Shown here: positions 46,107 through 57,980 of the stretch, in pieces
Layout: every line of letters starts with the position of its first letter
Position numbering within the stretch: position 1 is the first letter of the stretch
Source of the DNA: Branchinecta lynchi
Lineage: Eukaryota; Arthropoda; Branchiopoda; Anostraca; Branchinectidae
Length of the DNA stretch: 64,000 bases
Assembly (NCBI GenBank): GCA_023053575.1
Contig: JAKZAP010000009.1
Coordinates: 13,187,869-13,251,868, forward strand
Reading direction: 5' to 3'
Notes under the pieces: model-generated
Seen by the model: the letters and a program-made list of their open reading frames with translations, nothing else
Told to the model about the DNA's origin: nothing
The model's database searches: none
Made by a program: the position numbers and the translations under genes

Positions 46107-47586
46107 CTGTAATGTGAAAATATCATACAAATTTGGCTGTTATTTAAAACATATCTAAAATAGTTAACTGGAAAACGAAAATGCTTCTAGGGCGGGAAAG
46201 GAACCCGCAACCTCTGATCTTCTGAAGCGCTGTCATTGAGGTAATTTTTGAACAGTTTTTCTCTCACTTGAAAAGAACGCCGATTCGAACCAAGCGGAAT
46301 TTTTGGAAACTAGGTGAGGCTCGGGCAACATAGCAACATAGAAGCATAGGAAATGACAAGCCCCCTGGATGGCGAGTCATTATAGGAAATGTATGGGTCC
46401 CTGCTCCATCCAACTATAATGCACCAAAGCCGCACTACTACTTCTAATTGTTGGGGGGGGGGGAGGGGGTCAGTCGTTATTTTACAAACAAAATGGATGG
46501 ATCACTACTCCCTACTAGGTGAAGTAGTCGACGAGATGACGGTTAATTCGTCTAAAGAGCCCTAGATGTCCTGTAACTGGGCTACATATTTTCAGTCTCA
46601 CATTCCTCAAGAACTTGAGTTTGGTTAGATTCTTCTGGTGTCAGAATTTAAACGCTTATCAGTCTTATGAAATAACTAATGAGTTGTGTTGTTCAAACAC
46701 TGACACCCTTCCCGAAGAAACGATGGAGGAAAGAAGAGCCACTCTTTGCATAAGTTTTGGTACAAGAACCCTTTCAATCCCAAGTCCGTTCAATATCGTC
46801 TGCAAAAGTTTCTCGCCCCTACGAAAGTGAAAATCAGAACGTGGAAAATCCCAAGAAGTACCGAAGGTACATACTTAATCGCTCCAACACGGGAAAGGTA
46901 CAGACAGAGCTTTGTTCCATCACATTATGGACGTTACACGTTTTTGTTTTTTACATATTTAGACTAGCGTGTCTTTTTCGTTGACGACACTGTCAAATTC
47001 ACTGTTTTTCCCGTGGAAGTTAAATTCCAAATAAATCAAAATCCGATTCACCGTTTCATTACGGTAGAAACAATTGTATGAAAGGAACTCATTTCATAAG
47101 AAGCCTCTGGCAAAAGGGATATAGATTTATGGGCTCCTCACCTTCGATCCATTGTACTAAACATAAAGTAAAAACTAATGACGTCTTCAGTAGTTTCATT
47201 GTCGGACTTCAACGACACACTGGTCGTAAAAAATGGTACGTTAGCGCTACACATATTATGGACAAATATCAGATAATCGACATCAAACAGCCTCATAATC
47301 CCTGAAAAAATAGTCTTAGAATACTTAATTTCTCAGTACTCCATGTACGTCAAGCGAAAACTGAATAAATAAAAGATAAATACTAAACAAACAAATTAAT
47401 AAATGTATATATGTGCCACAGAAACAGTGACGAAATGTAATCGAAATTCTGTTGAATGCCCATTGATTACTTCAGTAATCATTTCGTTGACTGCATAATA
47501 TCGAGGGCACGAGGGATTTGGAACTCTAGCTGTAACCTGTCGGTTCGACCGAAAAACTACGTAGTGCGGCTTCGGTGCATTATATG

Positions 47587-47829
47587 TTGCGTTTTTTATT
47601 GAAGTCTTGTTCGCCGTTCGCTTAGCCGGTTGCTTAATTTCCGTTTTTGAACGCCGTCGAAGCTCACCGTTTGCTTAAGTTCACCTAAGCAAACTTCGAA
47701 CTTGCTAGCGCACGAAGTTCGACGGTCAGAGTTTGAAGGTCCAAGGAACTGTGACCGGTGACCAAAAACTGTATTTAAGCAGAGACCTTTGACGTTGAAG
47801 TTAACTTCAAACTTTGATCAAAAACGCAA
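47587..47829. mobile_element. small TIR element with TTGCGTTTTT ends
   Basis: TTGCGTTTTTTATTGAAGT at the left and GATCAAAAACGCAA at the right, plus an internal hairpin GTTTGCTTA..TAAGCAAAC. It shares only the first ten terminal bases with family E. Confidence 0.5.
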
Positions 47830-48203
47830 CTATAGTTAGATGGTGGTAGTACCAAATCAGTATTGCGCGTCTTTGGAGCAGAATGGATAACTGTTGCTTG
47901 TAATAGTTCAGGATCATGTTCTTCAATTTAAAACATTTCATAATAATATAATCGATCACTGGGCAGGGATAGAAGCTCATTAGCTCGACCACATGTATGC
48001 AAACACACGATCAGGCTTTTCCGGTTGGGTGTTCTTCCCTTTCATCATAATCTCGACTTTTCCAAACTGAAGTGATGATGGTGCGGAAAATCATGGCAGG
48101 AATTCCGGTACCCGAGCAGCCAACCTGATAGTCTGTTCGCACTATAGAAGGGAAATACCGAAGTTGAAATCCCTACCACTCGAAATACAGAGAAGCAGCC
48201 ATC

Positions 48204-48705
48204 TTAAAGGACCCCTCGCAGTGTTTACTATTCAACTTACATTATTTTAGAATATTTGAATACTTTAGAACTAGGTTTTGCTTTCAACAAATAACCCATG
48301 GTTTTGGCTGTTTCAAGACTTTTCAGAGACCCGTTCACTTACAGCGAAAACAGGGACAACATTTACATAACCATTTTTTCTGATGGAAAAACTTCTCGCA
48401 GACAACCGTCGACAGCATGATACACATCGAAGGTAGCAAAACAGGGCAAGTGAGAAAATCAGCGTAGTTTTGTTAGAGGGGATAGAATGTACCGTACGAA
48501 ATTGGGGTGCCTGGGTTTAGAAATATAGGAGTGATCGTGGAAGTAGGTTGCGTTAGTATTACAGATAAGACAGGTCCTTTAAACATCGGTACAGTTCTCA
48601 CAGAACGTGTGTTTGTTGTAGTTTTACAATCCGATCGAGGACGCCGGATATTTGCTGAAAGAGAGTGTAATGTAATGTTACAATGACTCCAGAAGCTCGG
48701 CTACC
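48204..48705. mobile_element. family I MITE I3 plus shared 3' extension
   Basis: 48204-48582 matches I1/I2. The extension to about 48705 matches that after I2 until CCAGAAGCTCGG. The left flanks of I2 and I3 are unrelated. Confidence 0.65.
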
Positions 48706-48753
48706 GCTAAACAAGAAGTGGCGGTCAGCCTCTCTTTCAGAGAGTCAATCCAT

Positions 48754-51045
48754 AACAAGAGCTAAGAGCTCATATGGCAGTTGTACGAGTAGGCTGTACA
48801 AGAAAGTAGATGAGAACGTCACAAAATACACCCGCCATCCAAAAATGCGGTTCGGAAATAGAAATAGGATATTTAGTTTCACTCATTTCTGAGCAGTTCC
48901 AGCATCGTCTCGATTGTCTGTAGCAAATGCACACGGCTGTTCAAACTTTCATCCCAATAAATCCATTTGTTTGATCCCTAGACGTGCTACACGATTTCCG
49001 GTACTCACTCTGTCTCCACCTACCGTGGCCGAATCTGGTTCGGAATAAAAAAAATCGACCACCTAAAGCATCTTCTTTTATACCATCTATCAAGTTTCAC
49101 TCGAATCTGAGCATTTTTGGAAAGTTCCGGTACCCCCCCCCCCCCACACCAACGTTGTCGGAGCCGGTTCGGGCCCAATCTCTTAATTCCCTGTTCCTGT
49201 CCATCAAGTGTTACTGAAATTGGAGCATAGCCTATCTGCAAGTTTCCAGTACCCCCCCCCCCCTACCTTGGCTGAATCCGGCCCGGACACCAAATAACAA
49301 ATCTAGGCCGCATAAACTCGGCACTGTCGAATTTGCATCTCATTCGGTCCATCCGTTTGGTTTTTGTGCATGTCAAAAGTCCCCCCACCCCCAATTCCCC
49401 TAATCGTGGTTGCATATGGTTCGAACGCATGTTTTACATGTCGAGGCCATCGATTCGTATCACCCATGAAGTTTCACTCGAATCAGACCAATCGTTCGCA
49501 ATTTATAGAAGTCAATTTCCATATTTCTCTTCTCTTGCTCCCCACAAAATGCTCGGATCTAGGAACGGAAGTTTCCGGGGGTATGTTGTGTCAGGTTCTT
49601 AAGTCAAGATAATTCGGGTCGCTATAATATGCCTGCAAAGTTTCGTTGTCGTTTTACATCTGGAACTATTCTAACTCACGACTACCGGAATTCCAGGAAA
49701 CCCCCTCCAACTCCCCCCACAGTGCCCCGAAACCATCTGGCTCCGTCAATTTCATCTGGGCCTAATGCTCAATTAAGTTTCGTCCCAATCCCTCTGCTTT
49801 TATAGTTTCTTGAGTTTTCCCCAACCCCCATCCCCACAGGTATCGGACCCGACCCGGACGTGACACTGAACGTCCGAGGCGATAGCTCACCAGACAAGTT
49901 TCATTCAAATCCGATCACCCGTTCAAAAGTTATGCACGCCACTAGATTCCGGACTCCCCATCCACCAACTCCCCCCACGATGGTCTGGTCGGGGAAACGG
50001 CTGTTCTCAAGTCAATCTGTTCGGATCCCTGACATACCTGCCAAGTTTCATCGCCCTAGGACATCAGGAAGTATGCCGAACTCGCGGGATCGCTAGAAAT
50101 CCGGACCCCCACCCCAACTCCCCCACAGTGCCCTGATCCGGTCCGGTTATGTCAATGACGTGTCTAGGACTTGTGCTTGTTTTTCCCACCAATTTTTCAT
50201 CCCGATCCCTCAACTCTAAGCGTTTCTCAAAATTTCCGGTTCCCTCCTCCAACTCCCCCCAGTGTCATCGGATCCGGCCCGGATTTAAAGTGAGATGTCT
50301 GAGACACGAGGTCATCCTAAATATCAACTTTCATCAAGATCCGAACATCCTTTCGCAACCTAAAAATACCTCAAATTTTGGCTTCACCCTCCCTCCACTC
50401 CCCCCCCCCCAGATGGTCGAATTGGGGAATTGACGATTTCCTATTTAATCTGGTCGGGTCCCAGACATGCCTGTCAATTTCCATCGTCCCAGCACATCAG
50501 GAAGCACGGAACTCGCGGGATCACTACAAATTCGGACTTCTCCCCCCCCCCCCCCCAACTCCCCCAAAGTGAGCAGATCCGTTCCGGTTATATCAGTCAC
50601 GTATCTAGGAATTTTGCTTGTACTTTCCACCAAGTTTCATCCGGATCCCTCCACTCTTAGTGTTTTCCAAGATTTCCGGTTTCCCCCTCCAACTCCCCCC
50701 AATGTCACCGGATCCGGTCTGGATTTAAAATGGAGGGTCTGAGACACGAAGTCCTTCCATATATCAAGTTTCATAAAGATCCGATCACCCGTTTGTAAGC
50801 TAAAAATATCTAATTTTTCCTATTTTTTCCGGATTCCCCCTCCCTCCACTCCCCTCCAGATGGTCGGTTCGGGGAAGTGGCCATTTCTAATTTAATCTGG
50901 TCCAGTTCCTGATATGCCTGCCAAGTTTCATCGTCCTAGCTTATCTGGAAGTGCCCGAACTAGCAAAACCGGGACCGACAGACCGACTGACGGACAGAAA
51001 TTACAATCGCTATATGGCACTTGAGTAAGCTCAAGTGCCATAAAA
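48754..51045 (-). mobile_element. family A element A3, inverted, about 2.3 kb
   Basis: Reverse complement of A1/A2 with both termini (AACAAGAGC at 48754, palindrome at 51016-51042) but fewer internal repeat units. The 3' hairpin loop differs (GAGCTcttAGCTC). The many proline-rich or PPP-containing open frames here are repeat artefacts. Confidence 0.87.
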
Positions 51046-51524
51046 ATAATAATGAGAATAATACTAATATAATGCAACAGAAAAGGTTTTCGCCTATAAA
51101 TAACTGAGAAATTGGGAGTAATGGTACTGAGCAGAGATAAGAAATCCTATCTATAACAACAAATATTAATATTAATTATTATTTTTATTAAATAGAAAAA
51201 AAAATTCTAAACTCCATCTGTACCAAGACTGATCATAAATAAAATTTAATTTAATTTAATGTCACTTGAAACTATTGATCAATTTGATAACGTACCGACT
51301 TTGCGTGGACACTAGAGAGTAGGAGTCCCCACTGGACTATTGGCATTCAGATAATTCCCAAGCCGTCAACTATGTGCACTGAGATGGAGGGAAGAAAAAA
51401 TTTTCCAGAAGTTCGACCTGTTTTTGGTGCCGCGCGAGGTAGAAGCGTCCGATTCCAGCTTCAAGCAAGCAATAATGACAACCATCAGCTACTTTTTCTC
51501 TAGAACATCGCTACTTCTAAATAA

Positions 51525-52400
51525 GTAAGTAAGTAACTTATTTGTAACCCGCCATTTCGAAAAAGCGGAGTAAATGAAAGAAAATAAATAAAATACTTAT
51601 ACACACAGAAAAAGACACTTAATTTTCAATCTTTGGCCAGGAAGCAGTGGATAACGTCGTACGCTGGTTGGGCCCTGTTGTCCATGATTTTTGAAAGCGA
51701 TGAGGAAACATCCAAAAGGGTAACACCTGCATCTTGAATTTTGAACTTCTCTATCAATGTATGGTTGTGACATAATTTCGACAAGTGGAGCAGGTGCTTT
51801 GCATATTTAAAATAACATGATCTCCTCTTTTTAATCTCCTTCTTTCGCAGAACATGAGTGACGAACGAATAGGATAGAAGGAGCGCAGAAGGTGCGGTAC
51901 AAATTTCCCAAAGCTTTAAAATTATAACACCCCCCGGTTGGGTACAACGCGCCCATATGCGGTACGGATCGATTTACAAACTTCTTGGACAACCGAAGAG
52001 CAACATTTTGACAATGAAGATTTGAATGTTACGCCGAGCCATCGTAGAGAGTCTGTTGATTTGACAATGAACGATCCAAGAGAGATAGAAGCTTCAGATG
52101 AGTTCGAACCATTTGACGAAGGGTTGAAATGCCGGTACTCAGACTTTGACAGGTTAAGTTCAAGGCCGATTTTGAGAAGTTCCGACGACAGGCTTACTGA
52201 CTTTTTTGTGAGTGTGGATCGGCTACGGCTTACTAAGAGCACGTCGTCCACGTAGGCTATGTAGCCGAAGGCATGGTCTTTATAAAGTAAGCAGGGTGCA
52301 AAGAATCGAGACAAGAAGATATGACCGATTTGAAGATGTAGGGAGATAAGACTCCCCCTTGGCAAACACCAGTTCGGTTTCGAACACCATTCTCAATCTT
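51525..52400 (-). pseudogene. 5'-truncated LINE: reverse transcriptase C-terminal half
   Basis: The minus strand reads GVLSPYIF (B-domain type), then GYIAYVDDVLLVSRS with the YVDD catalytic motif, LNLSKSEY, and LRWLGVTFKS. After a frameshift near 51922 it continues with NLYRTFCAPSILF and IEKFKIQDAG, ending near 51617. A second frameshift lies near 52345, around VCQGG. The 3' end is a short UTR with an (ACTT)n tail at about 51525-51540. This is non-LTR retrotransposon type; clade not determined. It sits just downstream of the SIAE-B terminal exon. Confidence 0.85.
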
Positions 52401-52459
52401 CCCAAAATTAACATGTTATTAAATATAGCTACAACAAAAATAAATATTATTAAATATAA

Positions 52460-52672
52460 TTACAACACTGTAACCCATGCACTCTGTGTCACATCATAAA
52501 TTCCGGCGGCGTAGACGGCGCAGGTCTTGTAGTCGCATGGCCTGGAATCCCATCCGTATGTAACTTCAAGCTGTCCTTCCTCGCAGCCAGCCACAGAGGT
52601 AATATCAATAGTTACAGAATCAGTCGTAGAGGCAATAACAGGGGCAGCTACTCGATTATCGCTGCACATGGC
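52460..52672 (-). CDS. SIAE: second SIAE gene (SIAE-B), terminal exon only
   Basis: Acceptor TTCAATAG in phase 0; stop TAA at 52460. It is exactly the same length as the SIAE-A terminal exon (213 bases). By eye, 48 of 70 residues are identical, including the whole GQLEVTYGWDSRPCDYKTCA block. The open frame and conserved splice site suggest a functional paralogue. Its upstream exons are not seen in 52673-64000, which is all repeats, so they should lie to the right of the window. Alternatively it is a stranded exon from a partial duplication. Confidence 0.85.
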   Translation of the reverse strand, partial: AMCSDNRVAAPVIASTTDSVTIDITSVAGCEEGQLEVTYGWDSRPCDYKTCAVYAAGIYDVTQSAWVTVL

Positions 52673-52924
52673 CTATTGAAACGAGGAATTAGCTTTTGGT
52701 CCTTTTGCTGCACTTTAGCTTTTGTTAATTGCGCAACTACAGCCGTTACTAGCTGTTAGTCCTGGGGATAACACGCTTATCCATGTAAGGGTAACACGGA
52801 GAGACAGACCATAAGCTGAAAGTTTACAGTCAGAATTACGTTTCAACGCTACCGTTCTGCGCTGAAAAATTTCAGCATTTAATCAGCAATGGCGTCTTTG
52901 CGGCTGCGGAAAACGCAACATGAG

Positions 52925-53193
52925 TTGCGTTTTTGCAGATACCATGGTATCTGTTACCACGGTAACTGGATCTGCAATTAGTCGTTTTTGCAGTTACCGT
53001 GGTATCTGATATACGGTTGCTCTGGAAAAACAACAATTGCCGAATTGCACTTTCCGAAGTCATCCCAAAAGAAAAATTGATATTCAGTCACATCACTAAG
53101 TACCAAACTTCTGTCCCACCAATTTGACAAAAATTGATGAAAGTGACATAACTTTTTCAGATATCACGGTCGGATCGTGGAATCTGAATACGT
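52925..53193 (+). mobile_element. family E MITE E4, left part
   Basis: Starts TTGCGTTTTTGCAGATACCA and matches E3 until cut by C3 at 53194. The right part is not found after C3. Confidence 0.7.
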
Positions 53194-54244
53194 CTTTTTG
53201 GGATCCCAAAACGTAAGTGGAGGGATACCTATGACATCACAAAAGTTGTCCGTCTGTCCGTCTGTACGCACTATAACTCTCGAAGGGAATGAGATATTTT
53301 GATGAAACTTGGTGTGAGGATTGTTTGGGTCAAGAGTAAGGTCAAATTCGAAGATGGACTCTGTAGCCCTACATATAGGGGTGGGGGAGGGGGTTCAATT
53401 TAAGGGGCAAATGAAATATTTTTAAACATATAATGTGATAGTCGATTATGGGGTAAGAAGACATGCTGAAGACGATGGTGAAAACCATTTTGTCATCGAA
53501 CAAGTAGTTCGCCCGGAATCCGGCCAAAACTGGAAAGTTTGTTAAAAGTAAAAGTTATATTTGAAGTTGATTAGATGTTCGATTAAGGGATAAGAAGACA
53601 TGCTGAAGATGATGGTGAAACACATTTGTTCGCCGGACAAGCAGTTAGCCCGGAATCCGGCCAAAACTGGAAAGTCTGTTAAAAGTGAAAGTTTTATTTG
53701 AAGTTGATTAGATGTTCGATTTAGGGATAAGAAGACATGCTGAACACGGTGGTGAAAACCATTTTCTCGCCGGGCAAGTAGTTCACCCGGAATTCGGTCA
53801 AAACCGGAAAGTTTGTTCAAAGTAAAAGTTTTGTTTGAAGTTGATTAGATGTTCGATTAAGGGGTAAGAAGACATGCTGAACCCTTATGTGAACAGTATT
53901 TTCTACCAGGACAACTTGTTCGGCCGGAATCAGGCCAAACCGGAAAATTTGTTAAAAGCAAAAGTTTTATTTGAAGTTGATTAGATGACAGATTGAGGGG
54001 TAAGAAGACACGCTGAATCTGTATATGACAATCTTTTTTTTTTACCTGGACATATAGGTCGTCTGGAATCCGGCTGAAACCGGATTTTTTTTTATAAGTT
54101 AAAGTTTATTCTTTATACAGATAAGGAGATACGCTGAATTCGTTTCTGAACTTTTTTTGTTCTGAACAAGTATGGTAGTTCGTTCGCAATTGTCTGGATC
54201 AAATATTAGATTTTTGGGCTCCCATCGAAACCTTTGGTCTTGTT
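53194..54244 (+). mobile_element. family C element C3
   Basis: Starts TTTTTGGGATCCCAAAACG, has CCGTCTGTCCGTCTGT and GATGAAACTTGGTGTGAGG, about five tandem units, and ends ACCtttGGTCTTGTT. It interrupts family-E copy E4. Confidence 0.85.
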
Positions 54245-54689
54245 TTCGAAGAGCTTATTCAGATCTCCTCCTTTCGACCCACCATAGATCATGAGCAGGG
54301 CGTCTTCACCAGAAGTCTTGACTTACAATGATCCAAATCGTTCACGTTTTATCAAGTTTTGCAGAATCGAATCATCTCCAAATACTGGAACAATAGCTTT
54401 GACATCCGATACTGAAGCAGTCCTGATCAATTCCCGTATTTTTTCTAAGGAATGATTACCAAATCAGCGAAATCAGCTTCGTGTACAAGCTTTTAAGTTC
54501 CATGATTTCTTCAGATTGTTGTCTTGGAAAGCAGAATAGCGTGTAGCGCAACATCAATCAGTACATGGTCACGTAGGCTATGGTTCTGGCGATCGCTTTT
54601 CCGCTGAGAGGTGAAGGACATCTCCGAGTCCTGACCGCATCTCCGAGTTCTGACTCCCAGTCCTGACTCCCGAGTCGGGACATCCTCCA

Positions 54690-55320
54690 AGTCCACCTAC
54701 GGAAAATAGTAATTTCCGGATTACCCTTTCTAGCCCTCCAAAAATGGTTGGATCTAAGAGTGGAAGCTTTCCTAGGGCATTCTGTCGGGTTCTTAAGTCT
54801 ACAATGTTTCATGGTCTTTAACACATCTAGACGTACCCAAACTCGGATCACCGGAATTCCGGGAAAACGAGTCCAACTGTCTCCAATACCCCCAAGAAGT
54901 TCCTATACGATCTGGTTCCGTCAAGAACGTATCTAGAGCTGATGCTTTTCCTCCTCACCAAATGCTGTCCCTATCCCTCGACTCTAAGCGTTTTACGAGG
55001 ATTCGACCCCCACCCCCTCCAACTCCGCCCCACAAGTACTGGATGCGGTCCAAAACTGAAACGGAACATCTGAGACGATATCTCTTACGACTTACCAAGC
55101 TTTATTCAATTCCGACCACCCGTTCAAAGCTTTTGCAACTAGATTCTGGATTCCCCATCCCTCCACTTCCCCCACGATGGTTCGATCCGAGAAACGACTA
55201 TTCGTCAGTCTATTTGGGTCCATGATACGCCTCCAAGTTTTATCGTCCTAGTACGGCAGGAAGCACCAATCTCGCGGGATCGCCGGAAGTCCGCTGGATC
55301 CGGTCCGGACATGCCATACA
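54690..55320 (-). mobile_element. family A fragment
   Basis: The reverse complement matches internal family-A sequence (CGATCCCGCGAG, CCGGAATTCC, G-tract spacers), without either terminus. Apparent frames here are artefacts. Confidence 0.6.
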
Positions 55321-55452
55321 AATGAGTCAAACTCAAAAAGGTTTTCTTTGGGTCAGATCTTGTTCTGCTACCGAAGCACTACGCCGAGAGGCTGACGCAG
55401 AGGCAACCATGGGCCCGCCGATATGGAGAATATCGGCGACAATGGAGTGTGG

Positions 55453-55700
55453 GCAGAGCAAAATAACACTAGGGAGTAGCGCCAGGACTTGACAAAATTG
55501 ACACACACTCGAACAGCAGAAAAACTAGCACCACTAGCGATAGAAAACGTCCCTACTGAAACTTATTCAGTCGTTCACCAGCGCTCGCTCTGATAACTTC
55601 AAATTCCGAACATAGCCAAAAAAATGATACAGCCTCCATTGTTTCCTCGACGTGTGCAGACCGCACCTTTGCTTTACTCAGTATTTCCACTCGGAAACTT
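55453..55700 (+). repeat. family K repeat, copy 2
   Basis: About 230 bases closely similar to 1091-1340. No terminal structure recognised. Confidence 0.65.
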
Positions 55701-55864
55701 TCAAAACCATGAGCAGGAGTAAAAAATCATGAGATACACATGAGATTTGCGCTAGAAAATCATGAGATATTCTGGTGTCGATGGCTGAGAAAATCATGAG
55801 ATTTTCGAAAAGGCATGCAGATTTGAGCTACTTACCAGAACAAAATTGTAACAGTGATATTTAA

Positions 55865-56225
55865 CTTCTTCTAACCGGAAACATAATAAGGATTCAGCGG
55901 AAAGAAGAGAACAAGAATATGAAAACCATTCTCTCGCCGGACAAGTAGTTCACCCGGAATCCGGCCAAACCCGGAAAGTTTGTGAAAAGTAAGAGTTTTA
56001 TCTGAAGTTGATTAGACGTCGGATTTAGGGGTAAGGAGACATGCTGAATCCGTATATGAAAAAGATTTTCTCGGCCAAAACCGGAAAATTTGTCAAAAAC
56101 AGAAGTTTAATCGGAAGTGAACTGGAGGTTCGATTTAAGGACGGGGCAACATGCTGAATCCGAGTATGAAAACTATTATCTCGCCGGACAATTAGATCGC
56201 CGGGAATCCGAAAACTGGCAAATAC
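55865..56225 (+). mobile_element. family C fragment C4
   Basis: Two to three internal family-C units (GACATGCTGAATCCG, CGCCGGACAAGTAGTTC) with no termini. Confidence 0.6.
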
Positions 56226-56444
56226 AGTAATTTCTTCGCGGACTAAAAAGCTAAAACTTTAAGCTTTCCCTTTTCGAACTAATCCGTAGAACATTTTACA
56301 TTCATAACTGAAAAGACAGATTTTACCATTACATCTGATGCCATTTGTAGCAACAAAATATAACCTATCTAATGACACATTATGAAGTTGCAGATGCCAC
56401 AAAAGGCACATTTTCCTGAACAAAATAACAAAATTCTTAAAAAA

Positions 56445-57055
56445 CAAGAGCTACGAGCTCATATGGCACCCGTTACGATTGGTGGTAAAGAAAGTTGTTG
56501 ACAACGTAACAAAATACCCCGCCATCCAAAACTTCGGTTTGGACCTAGAAATAGGATATCTAGTTTCACTCAGGTCTGAACGTTTCTGGCATCGCCTCGC
56601 ATCATCCAGTGCAAATGACTTTTCTACCTTCCAAGTTTCAACTCAATAGATCCACCTGTTTGGTCCCTAGACTTGCCACACGATTTCCGGTACCCCATCC
56701 AACTCCCCGCACGCGGCCGAATTTGCAGCGAAGTATTTTTTCGTACCACCTATAAAGTTTCACTCGAAACCGAGCATTTTTTTGTTTACCTTCAGTGACT
56801 CCCTCCCCCTCCACCATTGTCGGATACGGTTTGAACCCTAAAATATGTCATCTAGAGAATATAAGTTCTCTATATTCTCAGTTTCATTCAAATCGTCCAA
56901 CTTGATTGACCCCTTTGCGAGCAACTTGATCTCCGGGACTCCAATCCCAACTCCCCCACTGTGGCTGAATACGACTCGGAAACAGAAACTTCGCATCTCT
57001 GACATCTCCTCTTCCCGTCCATTAAGTTTGACCAGAATCAGAACAATATAAACAA
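56445..57055 (-). mobile_element. family A element A7, right part
   Basis: Begins AACAAGAGCTACGAGCTC, the inverted family-A terminus, followed by matching interior. It fades out near 57055 with no left palindrome. Confidence 0.65.
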
Positions 57056-57239
57056 GAGGGATTTCAAACTTGATTTCGAAGAGGTAGGAGGAACAGACTG
57101 GGAAGGAAAAGTGTCGAAATTCTACTCTTTCTTAATGGGAATGTTTTATTTCTTCTTTTAGTTCAACTTTGTACTTGTTAAGTTTTTTTGTCAATGAAAA
57201 ATGTAGCAGTATAAAAGTGTCAAATATCGGTTTACGATC

Positions 57240-57338
57240 ATCCAAATATCGATAATCGAAAACATCGAAATATCAATAATCGAATTTGAAAACACCGAAA
57301 TATCGGTATTTCCATATTCCTGAATATCGCCCAACACT
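57240..57338 (+). mobile_element. family F fragment (right end)
   Basis: Repeated AAATATCG/ATCGAAA motifs end in GAATATCGCCCAACACTA, the family-F terminus. No left terminus is visible. Confidence 0.55.
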
Positions 57339-57346
57339 ACACTGAA

Positions 57347-57524
57347 CCGAGGGGTTGCTCACTCGTTGGGCAGCACTGTACACCCTCACTGGGCACCGGC
57401 TCTCGCCCCGAAATGAAAAATGGCTGGGCACCGGTTGGGCACCACTGGGCACCGGCTCTCGCCCCGAAATGAAGAATGGCTGGGCACCACTGTACAACCA
57501 TTTTGGGAGTGAGCAACCTCACGG
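57347..57524 (+). mobile_element. 178-bp TIR element with internal direct repeats
   Basis: Ends match as CCGWGRGGTTGCTCACTC inverted repeats, flanked by ACTGAA at 57341-57346 and 57525-57530. The interior holds two near-identical copies of about 70 bases built on CTGGGCACC and CTCGCCCCGAAATGAA. Too small to code. It abuts the family-F fragment. Confidence 0.65.
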
Positions 57525-57980
57525 ACTGAACCGCTTTTGATCCCTATCACGAATATTATTTGTATGGTCAATATGGTGGCCAAAGACTTGCTGCAACGTA
57601 GACGTCCAGTTATGATCGTTTTGTAATTTGAGAACACAGAATTTGTAAAAGCCGGAACTCGATCGTTGACATAAAGTTATCGCGGCGGCAGTACATAATA
57701 TAAAAAACCCGGTAAATGCGAAATTAAGCTGTTCGCGTCGGATTGTAAATAACGGAAAGTTAAGATTAGCAAACCAAAGAATAAAATACTACTAACGAAA
57801 GTCCGAGCCGCTTAATTTTACCTCAAACTTTTCTGATTATTTATTATCTTAATGAAGCTTAATAGCAAGGCAGCACTTCGACATTTTGAATATTGCGATA
57901 ATAGTCGCATATTTTTGAAGCCAGGTCGTACTATTTTATTACAACCGGGCCTTAAACAAGATTTCTTCAGTTCTTCCACT

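Noticed and set aside
46190..46260. tRNA-like text (reverse complement GGTTGCGGGTTCCTTTCC with CAGAAG loop)
   Set aside because: The B-box is imperfect, no acceptor stem pairs and no A-box is found. At most an old SINE scrap.
46600..47305. Cluster of 71-75-residue plus-strand frames
   Set aside because: No conserved motif, no splice-consistent linkage and no similarity I recognise. The region may be unique but I cannot support a gene.
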